A stretch of DNA of 62,000 bases. It comes from Apostichopus japonicus (Eukaryota; Echinodermata; Holothuroidea; Aspidochirotida; Stichopodidae). Numbering within the stretch: position 1 is the first letter of the stretch; every line of letters starts with the position of its first letter. Under the pieces are notes generated by a model. It saw only the letters and a list, made by a program, of their open reading frames with translations. It did not search any database and was not told the origin of the DNA. Positions 24,946-37,193 of the stretch are shown here, one piece after another. The stretch covers positions 20,531,008-20,593,007 of the forward strand of contig NC_092561.1 in assembly GCF_037975245.1 (NCBI RefSeq), given 5' to 3'. The position numbers and the translations under genes are program-made.

Positions 24946-27259
24946 GTATCAAGTTGTTTACTTGATAAATGCATGAAAATTTTAAATGATTGTATTATAA
25001 ACTGAAAGGAATTACAATATCTCCGATACTTCTTTGAAGCTAAGCAGTTGTATATTTTCTTAAACGTAAAACATCGATAGCTGCAACACCTTGTAACGAC
25101 TTCCCTGATTAAGACTCCCCCGAATACCTGTTTGCTGTGTTGAAAGCCGTAACGTGTCATATTATAAGGACAATTTTCTGAAAGTAGCAATAGAAGTTTC
25201 GCTTTTACGCTACCCGGGCCGCGAAATTATTTTTCCCACTTCGACGCGGCCATATTAGCATAATGGGCGTGGACTATCGGTCGTTGTTATGGCTTATTGG
25301 TCCACGTCACAGACTATGCAGTGATATCTCTCGGGTGTTTGTTTGGGTGCTGAAAGTTCTCAATTAAGTTACATGTCAGGGATTCTAGTACACGTACCAG
25401 TATAATAAATAGTATAGTACAGAGGGACATTGCTATTTAGGCATAGTTATAGCAGGGAGCTGCTACTCTAACAGTAACAGCTCCCTGGTTATAGTTAATA
25501 CAGACGCAAGTGACAACTGTTTAATAAAATGGGTAGAATATTTCAAGTCCGTAACAATACGAACTAATGATGAAAGCACGTAGGCTCCTTACTGCCGTTT
25601 AAAAGGGGGTTCATTTATAAATGAACAAATAATTTAGAATGATGGATAAAACAATATGGGGCACAATACAATACATGTATCTTTGTAGGTTTCTAGCATT
25701 GAAAGGTCAGTGGGCCTACCTGGTGTAATATGAAGTGTAATAATCAATACCACGAGAGTTCATTTATAACTTTTCCAGACCCTGCTGTCACAGGAGGTTC
25801 TTTTCCAAACTTTTCCAGACACGGGAGGTTCATAACACATCTAATAAACAAATAAAGTTTGATTTTGTGATGGAATTTACCTCAAGAGCTCCATAAGACC
25901 CGATTGACTGGGAGGAGCAGTCGCACATCATCATGGATCTCATGAAGTCATGTCTTAGGCCTGAGTATAGTAGGCCTGAGTATATTAGCTGAGTATATTA
26001 TTAAAGAGCTATACGTAAGAGCTCGAAGTCGAAGTCACAAACTTGCCGGCCTGTGACGTATTGCATAAGCCACGCCCATGTGGCCGCGTCGAAGTGGGAA
26101 AAATAATTTCGCACCCGGGCCACGACGATCTTATCAAGTTTTTAAGTCAATTGTCTTAATAGTAGTTCTACGAAAACCGTCACGCATTATAGTAAATCCA
26201 CTAAGCGCACTGAGGTATTAGTAAGAAGGGAATATTATATGTGCATATATTGCAGAGAGCAAATACTCTACTTAACCTCTGTCATTATTGTTTTCCTAAA
26301 TGGCGGATGTTCTCGTTATATTATTTGTCTTTACTTAGTTGTCGCAATGGGTTTATGCATTGTCTCCTTCCAAACGTTATCACATCGATTAAACCATTTG
26401 TTGGCAGCTACATTAAACAGTCGCAAATTTTGAATATCACTGAAAGTATCGAATGATATGGAAACAACTTTATTGACCAAATTTGATTTATTAACCTCTA
26501 TGACCAAAAATATATTGAGATTAGTATATAAGAGATAAATAGGCACGTAGAGATACAGTTGAACTGAAGAAATATCCATGCACGACGGGCAACGAGAATA
26601 CAAAAGTAAAATGGTTTCATTTGCACGTGTGACCATACAATTGAACTGCGAATATGAAGTCAACAATTCACTTACATTAAGCATGCACGCAATTTCTTGG
26701 CTGCATGGTCAATGCAATGCTTAATTTGTATAACAGTATAAAGTACTTGTATTAGTTTATATTACATGATATGTATTACGATTATTGTCAGTAGGTTTTA
26801 ACTACAACTGCTGACGTTTGTTTGGAACAAAAGACGTACCACTTTGCCAATATTTATATCATCAACGGTGATCATAACATTAAAGGCAACTAAGATATAA
26901 TACTTCCCTGTAAGAGAATTTTCATGGGCAATAGACACAAAGCTTCAAACGAAAGCATTTTCCAAGCTACTCATGGGAAACTATTTGGAGATTAACACAT
27001 CTCAAGTCACATTAATAATAGTGCCAGTTACTTAATAATAACCACCCTGTTTGTAGGAACCGTAATTTAGAACAAAATATTTTTGCAGCCATATAACAAT
27101 GGTGTTTTTTTTTTCTCGCGTGGTAGACCATAGCTCGTCGAACCTTGAAGACAATAAACTAGTTAAAGATACACACTGGTACACAATGATACACGTATGT
27201 ATATTTGTTATAAACTATGCATACTTTAACCTTAAACTGTAAAGAAACACACACATGCA
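24946..27259. repeat. Segmental duplication, 5' segment copy 2 (split by a TIR element)
   Basis: It matches 740-2,092, interrupted by the insertion at 25,221-26,112. No gene is recognised. Confidence 0.75.
25221..26112. mobile_element. Non-autonomous DNA transposon (MITE) with 32-bp perfect TIRs
   Basis: The first 32 bases (25,221-25,252, starting gcgaaattatttttccc) and the last 32 (26,081-26,112) are perfect inverted repeats. A second inverted motif, gggcgtgg, follows just inside. A 9-bp direct repeat, acccgggcc, flanks it at 25,212-25,220 and 26,113-26,121. The paralogous locus near 1,005-1,012 reads gctacccacgac with no insert. The 892-bp body has no transposase frame, so it must have been mobilised in trans. 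An internal 10-bp inverted repeat (cagggagctg) lies at 25,453-25,487. Long TIRs plus a 9-bp duplication suggest a Mutator-like family, but the superfamily is inference. Confidence 0.85.
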
Positions 27260-29923
27260 ACTCGTAGCGGTATGTATTATATTCGAATAATACAGCGAGC
27301 ACCATGTACCGTACACTACTATTAAGGAAGTTATTATTACATATACAAGTTGTAAGAGCCCCCTCAACTTTTCGCTGTTACTATATAGTCTACGAAATAT
27401 TTAAAGACAAACTTAAATATTGATTTAAAAAAAATACGTTTTGAACATTAACCTAGTATCACAAGGATGGGAGATGTACTCATCATTTTATTTCAGATCG
27501 TCAATAAAATGTGGACTCGGAGTTCTCGTAAGCAATGTAGAATTTTACACAGTATGTTTCTTGTGCTTCATAGCATATATTTATACGATAATTATTGATA
27601 TCAAATCGTGATGTCTGTTGATGGTTTGGTTGATATTATGTATATTAAACCATGGAAAACTGAAGTCGGGTTCCATCTTATGGCAGATGTATAATAAGTG
27701 TAGAGAAGATGCTTGTATTACTGATGTCATACCACAATTAATTGTTCCATCGACTTACTAAAGTCGTCGTTTCCAAGGACGCTATAGCTTAGATAGAAGT
27801 TTTCGACTGATATTTCCTAGCAATCACATGATATATCTAATGGCTTTTACAGCCCATTTATTTTCCACCATGATCGTTTAGATTGTTGAGCTATAGGACA
27901 GTTCAACTGTTAGCATAATGCTCCCCAACCAATTTGGCAGCTCTCGCTGCGGAATCTTCTTGTTGCATAAAATTATCTCAATCTTCCAGATATTTAGACC
28001 ATCGTAGTTCATTTAATTCCCTTAAGTTCAACAGCCAAGAAAGAATGATGGAGACTCACAATCTGCCAAAACCAAAACAAGAGTAGGTCACCTTAGGACT
28101 ATTCTCTGTTAGGAATATTTTCCGGTTATCCTTGCAGGCGGACATACCCAACTCTAATTGTGATACGGTACCTACTGTAACAGCTCAAAATTAAGTTAAC
28201 ATAGACATAACTACGAAACCCCTACGATGAATGGAATATACCGTCTTCAATTTGCATTACAGTCAGTTTCCAGTATGATATATGGCACCTTTGAATGAAT
28301 AATGATTATGCGAAGATTATGTAGAATTCCAAATGTTCAATTGTTATTAATTTTCACCTCATATAGATATGTGATTTATTAGCCAACCATGATTCAACAT
28401 TTATAAAGCGGTATGGCAATTGACATGTAGCTTAGAGTCATCATTATGCCTGATGTGTAACTCACTAATGGATGTGAAATATATATTATGTCCATAGTTG
28501 TGTTCTGTTCATCAAATGTAGTCAAGTGATGTCCTTTTTTTAATGTCGTATCCTTTCTACGCTTCCGTGTCAATATTGTTATTTATTATTTTGTATTAGG
28601 TTACTGGTAGATGCAATTTCCAACTACTAAAAGAGAAATACTTGTCTTGAAAAGATATATTGCTAAACTAGACCAGATTTGGAGTATTTATTTAACTTGG
28701 ACAATTAGAGGTGCTGATCATGTGAGGGCGTGTGTGTAAGTTTGCCATTGCTGACAGTTTGTTGATATTAGCGTTGCGAAGAGGGTTAATAAACCTAAAT
28801 AAAACATAGCTCTAGTATCAGTTCTTCTCACAAAATAAACAAGCAACATATCACAAAAAGGCTATGGCTACGGCTCATCCTAAGTTCATTCATAAGATCG
28901 TTAACGTTGACATCTTTCTATCATACTTAGACTAATATCATAGTCTTGACATAACATACTGACAAGCAAAGTCCACGCTAACAAGCAGACTCTCACGGCA
29001 AGGCGGTTGACATTTATGGTGACCACAAATTCCATGTTGATTGATGCCATTTTCCTTTGGACGTTATTTTGTTGCATGTGAGTGTTTGTTCTTGGTTTGC
29101 CCACCCCCCCTCCCACCCACCCATCCCCTACCATCAGCAAACTATTATTGTGCATGTCAACATTTCGATGTATTCAAGAGTATTTTGAGACATTTGAAGT
29201 GAAACTTAACATGGATAGGTGATATTTTCAGAGGATGACACACCTGCAGATAAACATCGGTTCATACTGGGTTTCCCTTTAAATGGCGATCATTCCTTTC
29301 GAAATTCCTTTTAATGTTCAACTACTTCCTTGTTGTTCTATATACTTTCTTAATCTTATAATATGACTCATCATCACTTTCACAAAGTAAGGATGTGGTA
29401 CAGACGGTGCCAAACGTCTTTATTGTTTCAATATAGAAATGTTGTGCTGAAAAGCATGAATCTATAAGCTACCGTATTCAAACGAATTTATAAACAACTT
29501 AAGAAGGCCAGCTTCCAGCACGAGCGTGAAAGAATGAAAAACTGTTTCATTAATTTCCGTAAGTTGTCGCATCGTGTACAGATCAGACTATTTAACCATT
29601 TTCATTCAGTGTGCAAATGATTAATGTTTTATTACTCTGGGTATCAGTCAGTTCAGCGGAGAACGCAACATTCCGAGTAGATTACGTTATGATATGGATA
29701 ATTGTATTACTGAAAACGAATATATTCCACTGTAGATTACACTACGGTAGAGTCAATTTCAAACGAGGTTCTCTGTCTCAATCGATTATTGGATCAACGT
29801 GCTATTGCAGCTATAACGTGTATAATTGTTAGTGCTGGTTTGCGTGTATTCCTTTACGTTCTTTTATCTTGGAACCGCAAAAAAATTAATTCGTAAACAA
29901 GAAGGAACATTAATCAAATTATC
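27260..29923. repeat. Duplicated upstream region of G3
   Basis: No gene is recognised. It matches the upstream regions of G2 and G4 closely. It holds the C-rich tract at 29,104-29,128 and ends in the conserved bases before the exon 1 ATG. Confidence 0.65.
29104..29128 (-). promoter_or_regulatory. C-rich tract upstream of G3, potential G-quadruplex on the minus strand
   Basis: C runs of 7, 3, 3, 3 and 4 are separated by one or two bases. Position and composition match the G2 and G4 tracts, although the exact run pattern differs. Confidence 0.5.
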
Positions 29924-32900
29924 ATGCATGTGTATTTCTTTCTGGGATCTTTATCCTTCATCCATTGTTTTATGAGCATTAGTACACTTTGTGCTAAGAA
30001 TTCCTATCTAGATAAAAATACAACCGCAGCTATCGGTCAAAATGTCACCTTAGAATGTGGAATATATGGAAACTGTCCGTATTTTACTTGGTTCATCTAC
30101 CTTGCAAATACAAGTCGCATTGACCTCTTAATAGATCAATGTACCAATAGCTATAGAGCATGTCACGCAACAGCAGACAATGGACGAAACGTTCTTCGTT
30201 TAACTGACATAGATAATCGTGTAGCTGGACATTACCAATGTCTTTGCGCCACAAACCCATCACCATATGCCTTTGCGTGTGAACGATTGATTGTCGTTTG
30301 CCAATTTGAAGTCCGTGTCAACAACGTTTTGATGGTAAGAATTTGTATATTTTAAGAAAGACATTTAAAGTAAGCTTTAAAATAGAGTAGACATAAGATT
30401 AACAATTGAGATGAAATAACAAAGTGTTAAGCAAAACTTGATCATGCTCTCCGTTGTAATGACGAGTTTATGATATAACGCTCACAAATGCATTGTTAAT
30501 CGAAATTCCTTACTTTAGTATTCACATAGATGTTCTTCGTCTGATCTTAATTTCAAAAAAGAAAACAGTTTACGAGTTCTCTTTCAGTGCTATCCGTTTT
30601 CTATCATGCATTAATTAGCATGCCGTTTAGGTCTGCATATGCATTGTTATAATCATTTCCGAATAGGACGTTGTATGTTAATTTATGATTATTAGGAGAA
30701 AACCCCTGACTGTGTTGATATTATTATTCCGTCGATAAACATGCATCAATGTTTGAACTATATTTTGGTTTCAGTTCAATTCAAGTAGTATTGGTCCCAC
30801 GCACACTCATGTAATCAACGTTACAGAAGGTGAATACATAAGAGTGAAGTGTCCAAAGAACAGTAACCGGCACAACTGTTCGGAAGGTAGGTGTAAACTT
30901 AAGACCTTCGGAGGGTTTCCAAAACTTAATGTGTTTGATAAGAAATTGCTGTACACTGTTATCAGTGTATTTTCTTGGTATGAAATCCACAAATCTTAAC
31001 GGTTTCCAAAATACAAAAAGGGTATTGGCCCTATATGCTGTTTGTTTTCCATCGAACGGCATTAACGATCACTCGAACGGTTTGACGGTCACGTTGGAGA
31101 TGAACTTAAACATCACATAAACTCCAATTAGTTTTCGATGAAGAAAATCCTCGTGTCACTTTTCAGTACTAAGAGGTTATCTATTAAAGCCAAATATTAG
31201 TTGGGTTGAACCTGAGTGTTATTCTCACTAAGCCATGTCACAAATGGGGTTAGGGTTCTTCAATTAATAACGACCTTCACCAACGACAATATTATATAAT
31301 GTACAGGAAAGGTTTACGAGGTTGACCCCAACCCCCTCCTTGGGAAAGAATAGAGAAAACAGTCGAATATTTGACATGAACTGTCGAAATTCCAATTATT
31401 TCTTACATTTTTGATACAAGTTCTAACCGATTCCTACAACACTTTTGATACCGAAAACTTATGAAAACAGTTAAACTTATATTATAAAACAGTTAAACTT
31501 ATGAGAAAGAAGAAAGAAGGGAAAACAGTTGAAATTTAAAAGGAGAAATAAAGAACTGAAAAGGTATTATTTCCAACGTCCAATTTGGTGCATCGTACCA
31601 TATACAAACTAGAATTCTTCTGAGGAATACCCTAAGCCAGACCGGTTTTTTTATCTTTCAAGTCACTGTTAATACCTCCCTTCGCCACTGCTTCAGCATT
31701 TAATAATTCCTTTGAACCAAGGTAGCGAAAGACCAAACCAGAAGTGGTATAGCTATAAAGTTTGGCATTTGCCAGGTGCTGTCCCAGGCAAGTCTGGCAA
31801 AACAAACTTTTCAAAAACATTATATCCACATATTGTTTCGGAATTAGGCAAGTTCCATCATTGTTTTGATCTCCGTAACTAAACATCGCATTCATGCGAT
31901 GTAGGAGTCAAGTTGTAGTGTTTAGGAGTGATTAAACCTACAAGCTTTAGCAAGGTTTTTGTAATCACTTCCCAACCTTTATACCTGTCATTTTTTCTGG
32001 TTGCGTGTTGTTGTATTCTATTAAGATAATGGAATCTGAAATATAGTTTTACGAAACGAATCAAAACTATGATACTCTGACTTAACTTAATATTGGCTGA
32101 CAGTTTTTTTTTCCTTTTGTGGACGACGATTTGTTTATTTGGCAGCGCCTTACGGCGCTGTTTATATTTTGTATGAATGAATACAGTCTTATGTGAGTAG
32201 TATGACGTGTGAATATGAGGGTAGAAGTGGAAGATTGCCAGATTTGCCACAACACAGTAAACATTACGCCAATTCATGAATAATTTTTATCTAGGTTTGC
32301 TAATTAACCAGAATTATCCATTTCTCTTTAGTGGACCAGAGAAATTCACCAAATCAAAGTTGAACTTCAAAAAAGCTCAATATTTGTGAAACATTTAAAA
32401 AAAAAATGGCAGCTTTCAAGATAATATGGGCAGCAAATTTTCTTTATATTCAAGGTTCATCGAAAAAGTTCAATGCAACAAGATCTCATCAAAATTGCTA
32501 CATCGAATGTAAGTGTAGTAGAATAGGCGCCACATGGGTTACCATCAATGTATTGCAACGTGAAACTACCACAACTTCAACGGCAACGACCGCAGCCGTA
32601 CATTTTATTACATCAACCACATCATTGGCGAGTTATAGTAAAGAACCAATGAAAGATGGTAAGACACACTACCCAGTCAGTGCCGGTATTGGTATGTCCT
32701 CTAACGATAATTACATTACTATCGTGATCGCTCTGGTAATAGTAGCTATATTACTATTGATGGTTGCTGTCGGCTTATGCGTCTATCTCAGGTCTTCCAA
32801 GACTAAACGAAAATCAAACTCTGATACCAAGAATAAGTCAATATTTCCACACTCGACATATGCAGCTGCTCCTACGTATGCAATGATTGACAAAGAAAAC

Positions 32901-33305
32901 AATGGAAATACAACAGCAGGAATTGATGTTGCAGAACTGAAGGAAACAACAACTAGTGACGCATTAGAGAGTGATGTCGATTACAGTGCAGTGAATCCTA
33001 AGCCAGGTCATGCGGAGGAGAAAAATGTAAAGACAACTATGTCGAACATTTCTCCAAAGAAGGAAAATAAGAACAGCATGAATTATGAAACTGTAAATGA
33101 ATTACAATCCAAACTACCAAAATCTAACAAAGATACGTTAAACAAAGACGACTACGATACCGACAACATTCAATCTTCGGAAATTAACTCTGATGTAGAT
33201 GCCTCAAAGTTTGTTCATATTCCAGAGTATGCAGAAGTAAATCACCACACGACAAATGATGATGACGTATCTGTTTTGTATGCTACTGTTGACAAAACTC
33301 GTTAA
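29924..33305 (+). CDS. G3: two-Ig receptor with a long ITIM-bearing tail
   Basis: Exons are 29,924-30,334, 30,775-30,886 and 32,455-33,305, in frame for 457 residues with canonical GT..AG borders. Residues 1 to about 20 are a signal peptide; about 25-130 a V-like Ig domain ([22 protein letters not shown]) with extra cysteines. Residues about 138-210 form a second small Ig-like domain (IRVKC, CYIECKC, WVTINV), then a Thr/Ser stalk. The membrane segment is about 262-286, followed by KTKRK as a stop-transfer stretch. The ~170-residue tail has five Yxx(V/I) sites: TYAMI, VDYSAV (32,976-32,993), NYETV, EYAEV and VLYATV (33,273-33,290); VDYSAV and VLYATV fit the strict ITIM consensus. Sites of this type recruit SH2 phosphatases in vertebrate inhibitory receptors, so an inhibitory role is inferred. 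No TM2 exon follows. This is the best-preserved gene in the window. Confidence 0.8.
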
Positions 33306-33322
33306 ACGTGGTTCTCACTTAA

Positions 33323-33584
<262 letters not shown>

Positions 33585-33599
33585 ATAGTTCATGTAAAT

Positions 33600-36500
33600 A
33601 TCCTGCTGACAAAAATTAGATTTACTTATCTCTTTTGAAAAGTGTAAGAAATGTAAATTTAGGACGCATTGCAAAGTCATAATTAATGGATAATGTTTTT
33701 AATAGGACCTACTAATTATACATTATATATGGAAACATTATCGTACTGCGTACGTTACATTTTGCAACTTAAAAGGCGTATTAAGCAGATTATTTTCGCG
33801 GATTAAATTGTTATGATGTATATAAATTTATGGGTCTTGGATTTAGTGAAGATTTAATATTTTGTATCGAATTACTTTGTAAATAATTGTGTTCAGCAGG
33901 TTTCAATCAAACTATGTCTTTTACGAAATACAGCCGTTTCTACAAATTTTGCTTTAGTGCAGATCGATCTACGTGAAGACATGCCTGAGTGTTATCCGCG
34001 TAGCAACATAAGATATAAATAGACAACATACAGGATGTCGGTGAGTGACGTCACAAGTGTTGCCAAATAATTCTAACTTTCTGCATCATCCGATCATTCG
34101 AAATTGTAATTGAAACAGAAAATTATATCTTTTGAAAAGTACTTCTTGTTGGTTGCGTTACAGATGATTTTCAGAAAAACAATATTGACGAAACATTCTT
34201 CCAGTTTAAAGTATTGGCATGTGACACACCTAATTTGTTTGGGGAGGCGGGGGTGCGGAAAGCATTTAGGGTACATCAATGGAAAACTTAAATTTTGGAT
34301 TAATTTGTAAACGATGTTACTTATACAGGGCACGATGACTGACATTCAAATAGATTAACCATGTACGTCAGTAGTACATTGTGTTATTCCCTCCCATTAG
34401 TAATACGCCAGCTCTTCATATTCACTGCAGGGATACTTATCTCATATATGTTATTCATCAGTTAGTGAAAGTCTTTTACCCGCTGGCAAAACGGGAAGTT
34501 AACATTTGATCTATAAAGTAGCAGACCCATGGAGCACTTCCGTTAGTACTTCCTTTGAACTCGTAGTAACACTTTTCATGGGGAAGTTCCAGGGAATTTT
34601 CAGTTGTAGTCTTAGTTGGTATTATCAATTTAGTAACAAAGTATAGCTCGTGAAATAATACTCAGTGTAAGTGATTTCATGTGGATTTCTCGGAAACGTA
34701 GGCGATTTCCTTTTCTGTACATTAAAACTGTTGCATGGAAACTGTTGCTTAACTATATTTGGCATGAACACGTATAACTGAACCCTGTACCCACTTGCAC
34801 ATTACCCAAGCCGCTCACCGGGGAATTATATTTCATTTACGAGGTTTCATTTGAAATGAGTTAATATTCAGCAAAAAAGTAACTTGTTGAAAGAAGCAGC
34901 TAATTTGATGACTACGGTGTCATTGTCTAAAAATAATAAAATCGTTATGCTCAATAAGTACCTTGTTCAAATGTTTGAGGACCGATATCGTTATAGCAAT
35001 GATAATAGGAAATTCACATAAGTTTTCACAGGTGATATGGTGAAAATACGGCAGCTGGCAGAATGGATGACAAAGAAAGTTGAGATGAAATTAAACAGAA
35101 GAAAAACATAACAAAGAAATGATCTCAGGAGAGGTTCAGAAGGAAAGGGCGGATGAGTGAGTAGTTACAAGAATGTTGAAAACGAGTAGAAGATAATGAA
35201 TGGTCACAGACAGAAATTAGAGTTTTCTATGTAGAGATGTATAGAGATCAATTGATGCGATGGTGCGAGAAGCGTTTTACCCTCAATAGATACAAATAAG
35301 CCATGGAGACATTCAAGATCAAATTAAGGTAATGGAAACATGAAATCGTGCCTATTGTGGGAAATTAAACTGATGTTCTACGTGGCATATTATTTAACTA
35401 TGTTCTGTTAAGTTAGTGTGCAACAACTTACAGTAGATGTGACTTTGCGAAGTATTTATTTAAGCTAAAAATCCGTCACTAATTGATTTTAACATGAGTA
35501 AAATATTTTCACATGTCATACATAAACATGTGACCTCCTTTCCCATGGTCTTATTTTGGAATATTTGCCATTATTTTAGTTTTAACCTGTTTAATTTTTG
35601 TGGGGAGGGAGGGGCAGGAGTCTTTAATTGTTAAATTGACAACTTTATAAGACAAAATGCTGTCAATGGATCGAACAACAGCTGAAGAGAAACATGCCAT
35701 GTATAATGATTCTGTACGAAACTTATAGGTCATTTCCTTTATAAATTCCGAATTTAAAACTTTTGTACTGATAGTATGGAAAATATGAATATCCTGTTTT
35801 AATTAAGGTTTTGAACTGTTCATATAGTTATTTCATGTATTTTGAAGCATGATATCAGTTTACAGAATGAAGTGGTATATGAAGTAGAAAATAAACCCAA
35901 CTGGCTGTTCTATCGTGATGATGCTTTCATTTGTCATTTATCATTTTTGAAAAACCTAATTATGAAGAAATGTTTAGAACAGCCTACCAGATGGTCGCCA
36001 CCTATAAGTGTAACCTTTTAACGGTGGTTAAATTTCAAGATCGTCCGACAATTGTCAATCGGATATCTTCAGGAAGTTCACTATACATTGATATTTCAAA
36101 AAGGTGATTGCGCCGGGGAAAAAACATGCCCAAAATAATATAACATGTTGCATAACAGTCATGAATATTATCTGCCAATGTTTTTACAGCAACATTAATG
36201 CATCACCAGTTACTTTTGTATTGTAGAACATTTCCCTAAAAAGGCCATGCAGGAAGTTGTTGCCAATGGCCATTATGGCCATTATGATAAACAAGGTAGA
36301 GATTCAAGTTTGGAACATCAAATGGTACATTTTTAAGCTATATTAAGCTATATTTTTGGTCTAAATTAATACCTCTAAACGAAATTTTGCCGGAGCCTTT
36401 ATGAAAGCGCCAAATGCTAATGAAGTATTTTATCAATGAGGGGATCTGCTGCGGGTTATTGAAGCCGCTAACCGTTTATGTCCGGTTTTTGGCGGGAAAA

Positions 36501-37193
36501 GTTAAAGTTTATAAGTCAAGTGGTACATTTTGCTATCATTTAGATCTACATAAATAACTCTTAACAGAAATTTGTGCTAATAAATATTATATTCAAAATT
36601 TCCCCGACATATTTAGGGTAGAGGCAGTGCGGCAAATAAATTAGAAAGGGTGCTGCCCTAGAGTCATTGAAAGCCGTCTCGTTTATTCAGCGGAACTATT
36701 AGATGATAAATAAGTCTCCATAAGTAACCTTAAACGCAAGGTTTTCTTATCAGTACTTTTTTTGAGATTGCAAAAGGGGGTGAGGTTCGCCCGTATTTTT
36801 TATCCAATTATCCCCTGGTTGGATACCAAAAAAATCCTGAGACCGAACCATTTGCCCTGGCATTCAGAGGTGGGGCCATGGCCCCGCCCCACCCTCTTAC
36901 GCACGACACTGATTCCTTCACTTAAGGAAAGAGAAGACATGAACAAAGCTGTATTTGAAATCAAATTTAAATAATTGGCATGTATAATAAGAATGAATGT
37001 TATTGAGTGAAGCTGTTAAGTACTTTCATTTTTTGCTGCAATGAAGGTTTGAAGTGAATGTAACTCTAGAGGAATAAATAACGAAAGGTCGCACATTTAT
37101 ATAGATATAAACTGCTGTCATCTTTGTGTCGAGTCTTTCTTTCTAGACATTTCCGTGTCAACGCTCACCATTGCTTGTAAATCACCATCAGTT
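33600..37193. other. Unique gene-free stretch
   Basis: I see no gene and no match elsewhere in the window. Short G-rich runs occur at about 34,220-34,256 and 35,600-35,620. At 36,640-36,950 there is a stretch with a 14-bp palindrome (ggggccatggcccc, 36,872-36,885) and a style resembling the end of a dispersed repeat. The replacement of TM2-exon sequence by this block after G3 marks a duplication breakpoint. Confidence 0.45.

Noticed and set aside
28901-29155. Gly/Trp-rich minus-strand frame, repeated near 19,000 and 44,600
   Set aside because: It is open only because it crosses the C-rich tract. The frame and residues differ between copies, so this is not a conserved protein.
31632-32277. 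Minus-strand frames of 87 and 132 residues
   Set aside because: They lie in intron 2 of G3, are not conserved in the same intron of G1, G2 or G4, and resemble no family I know.
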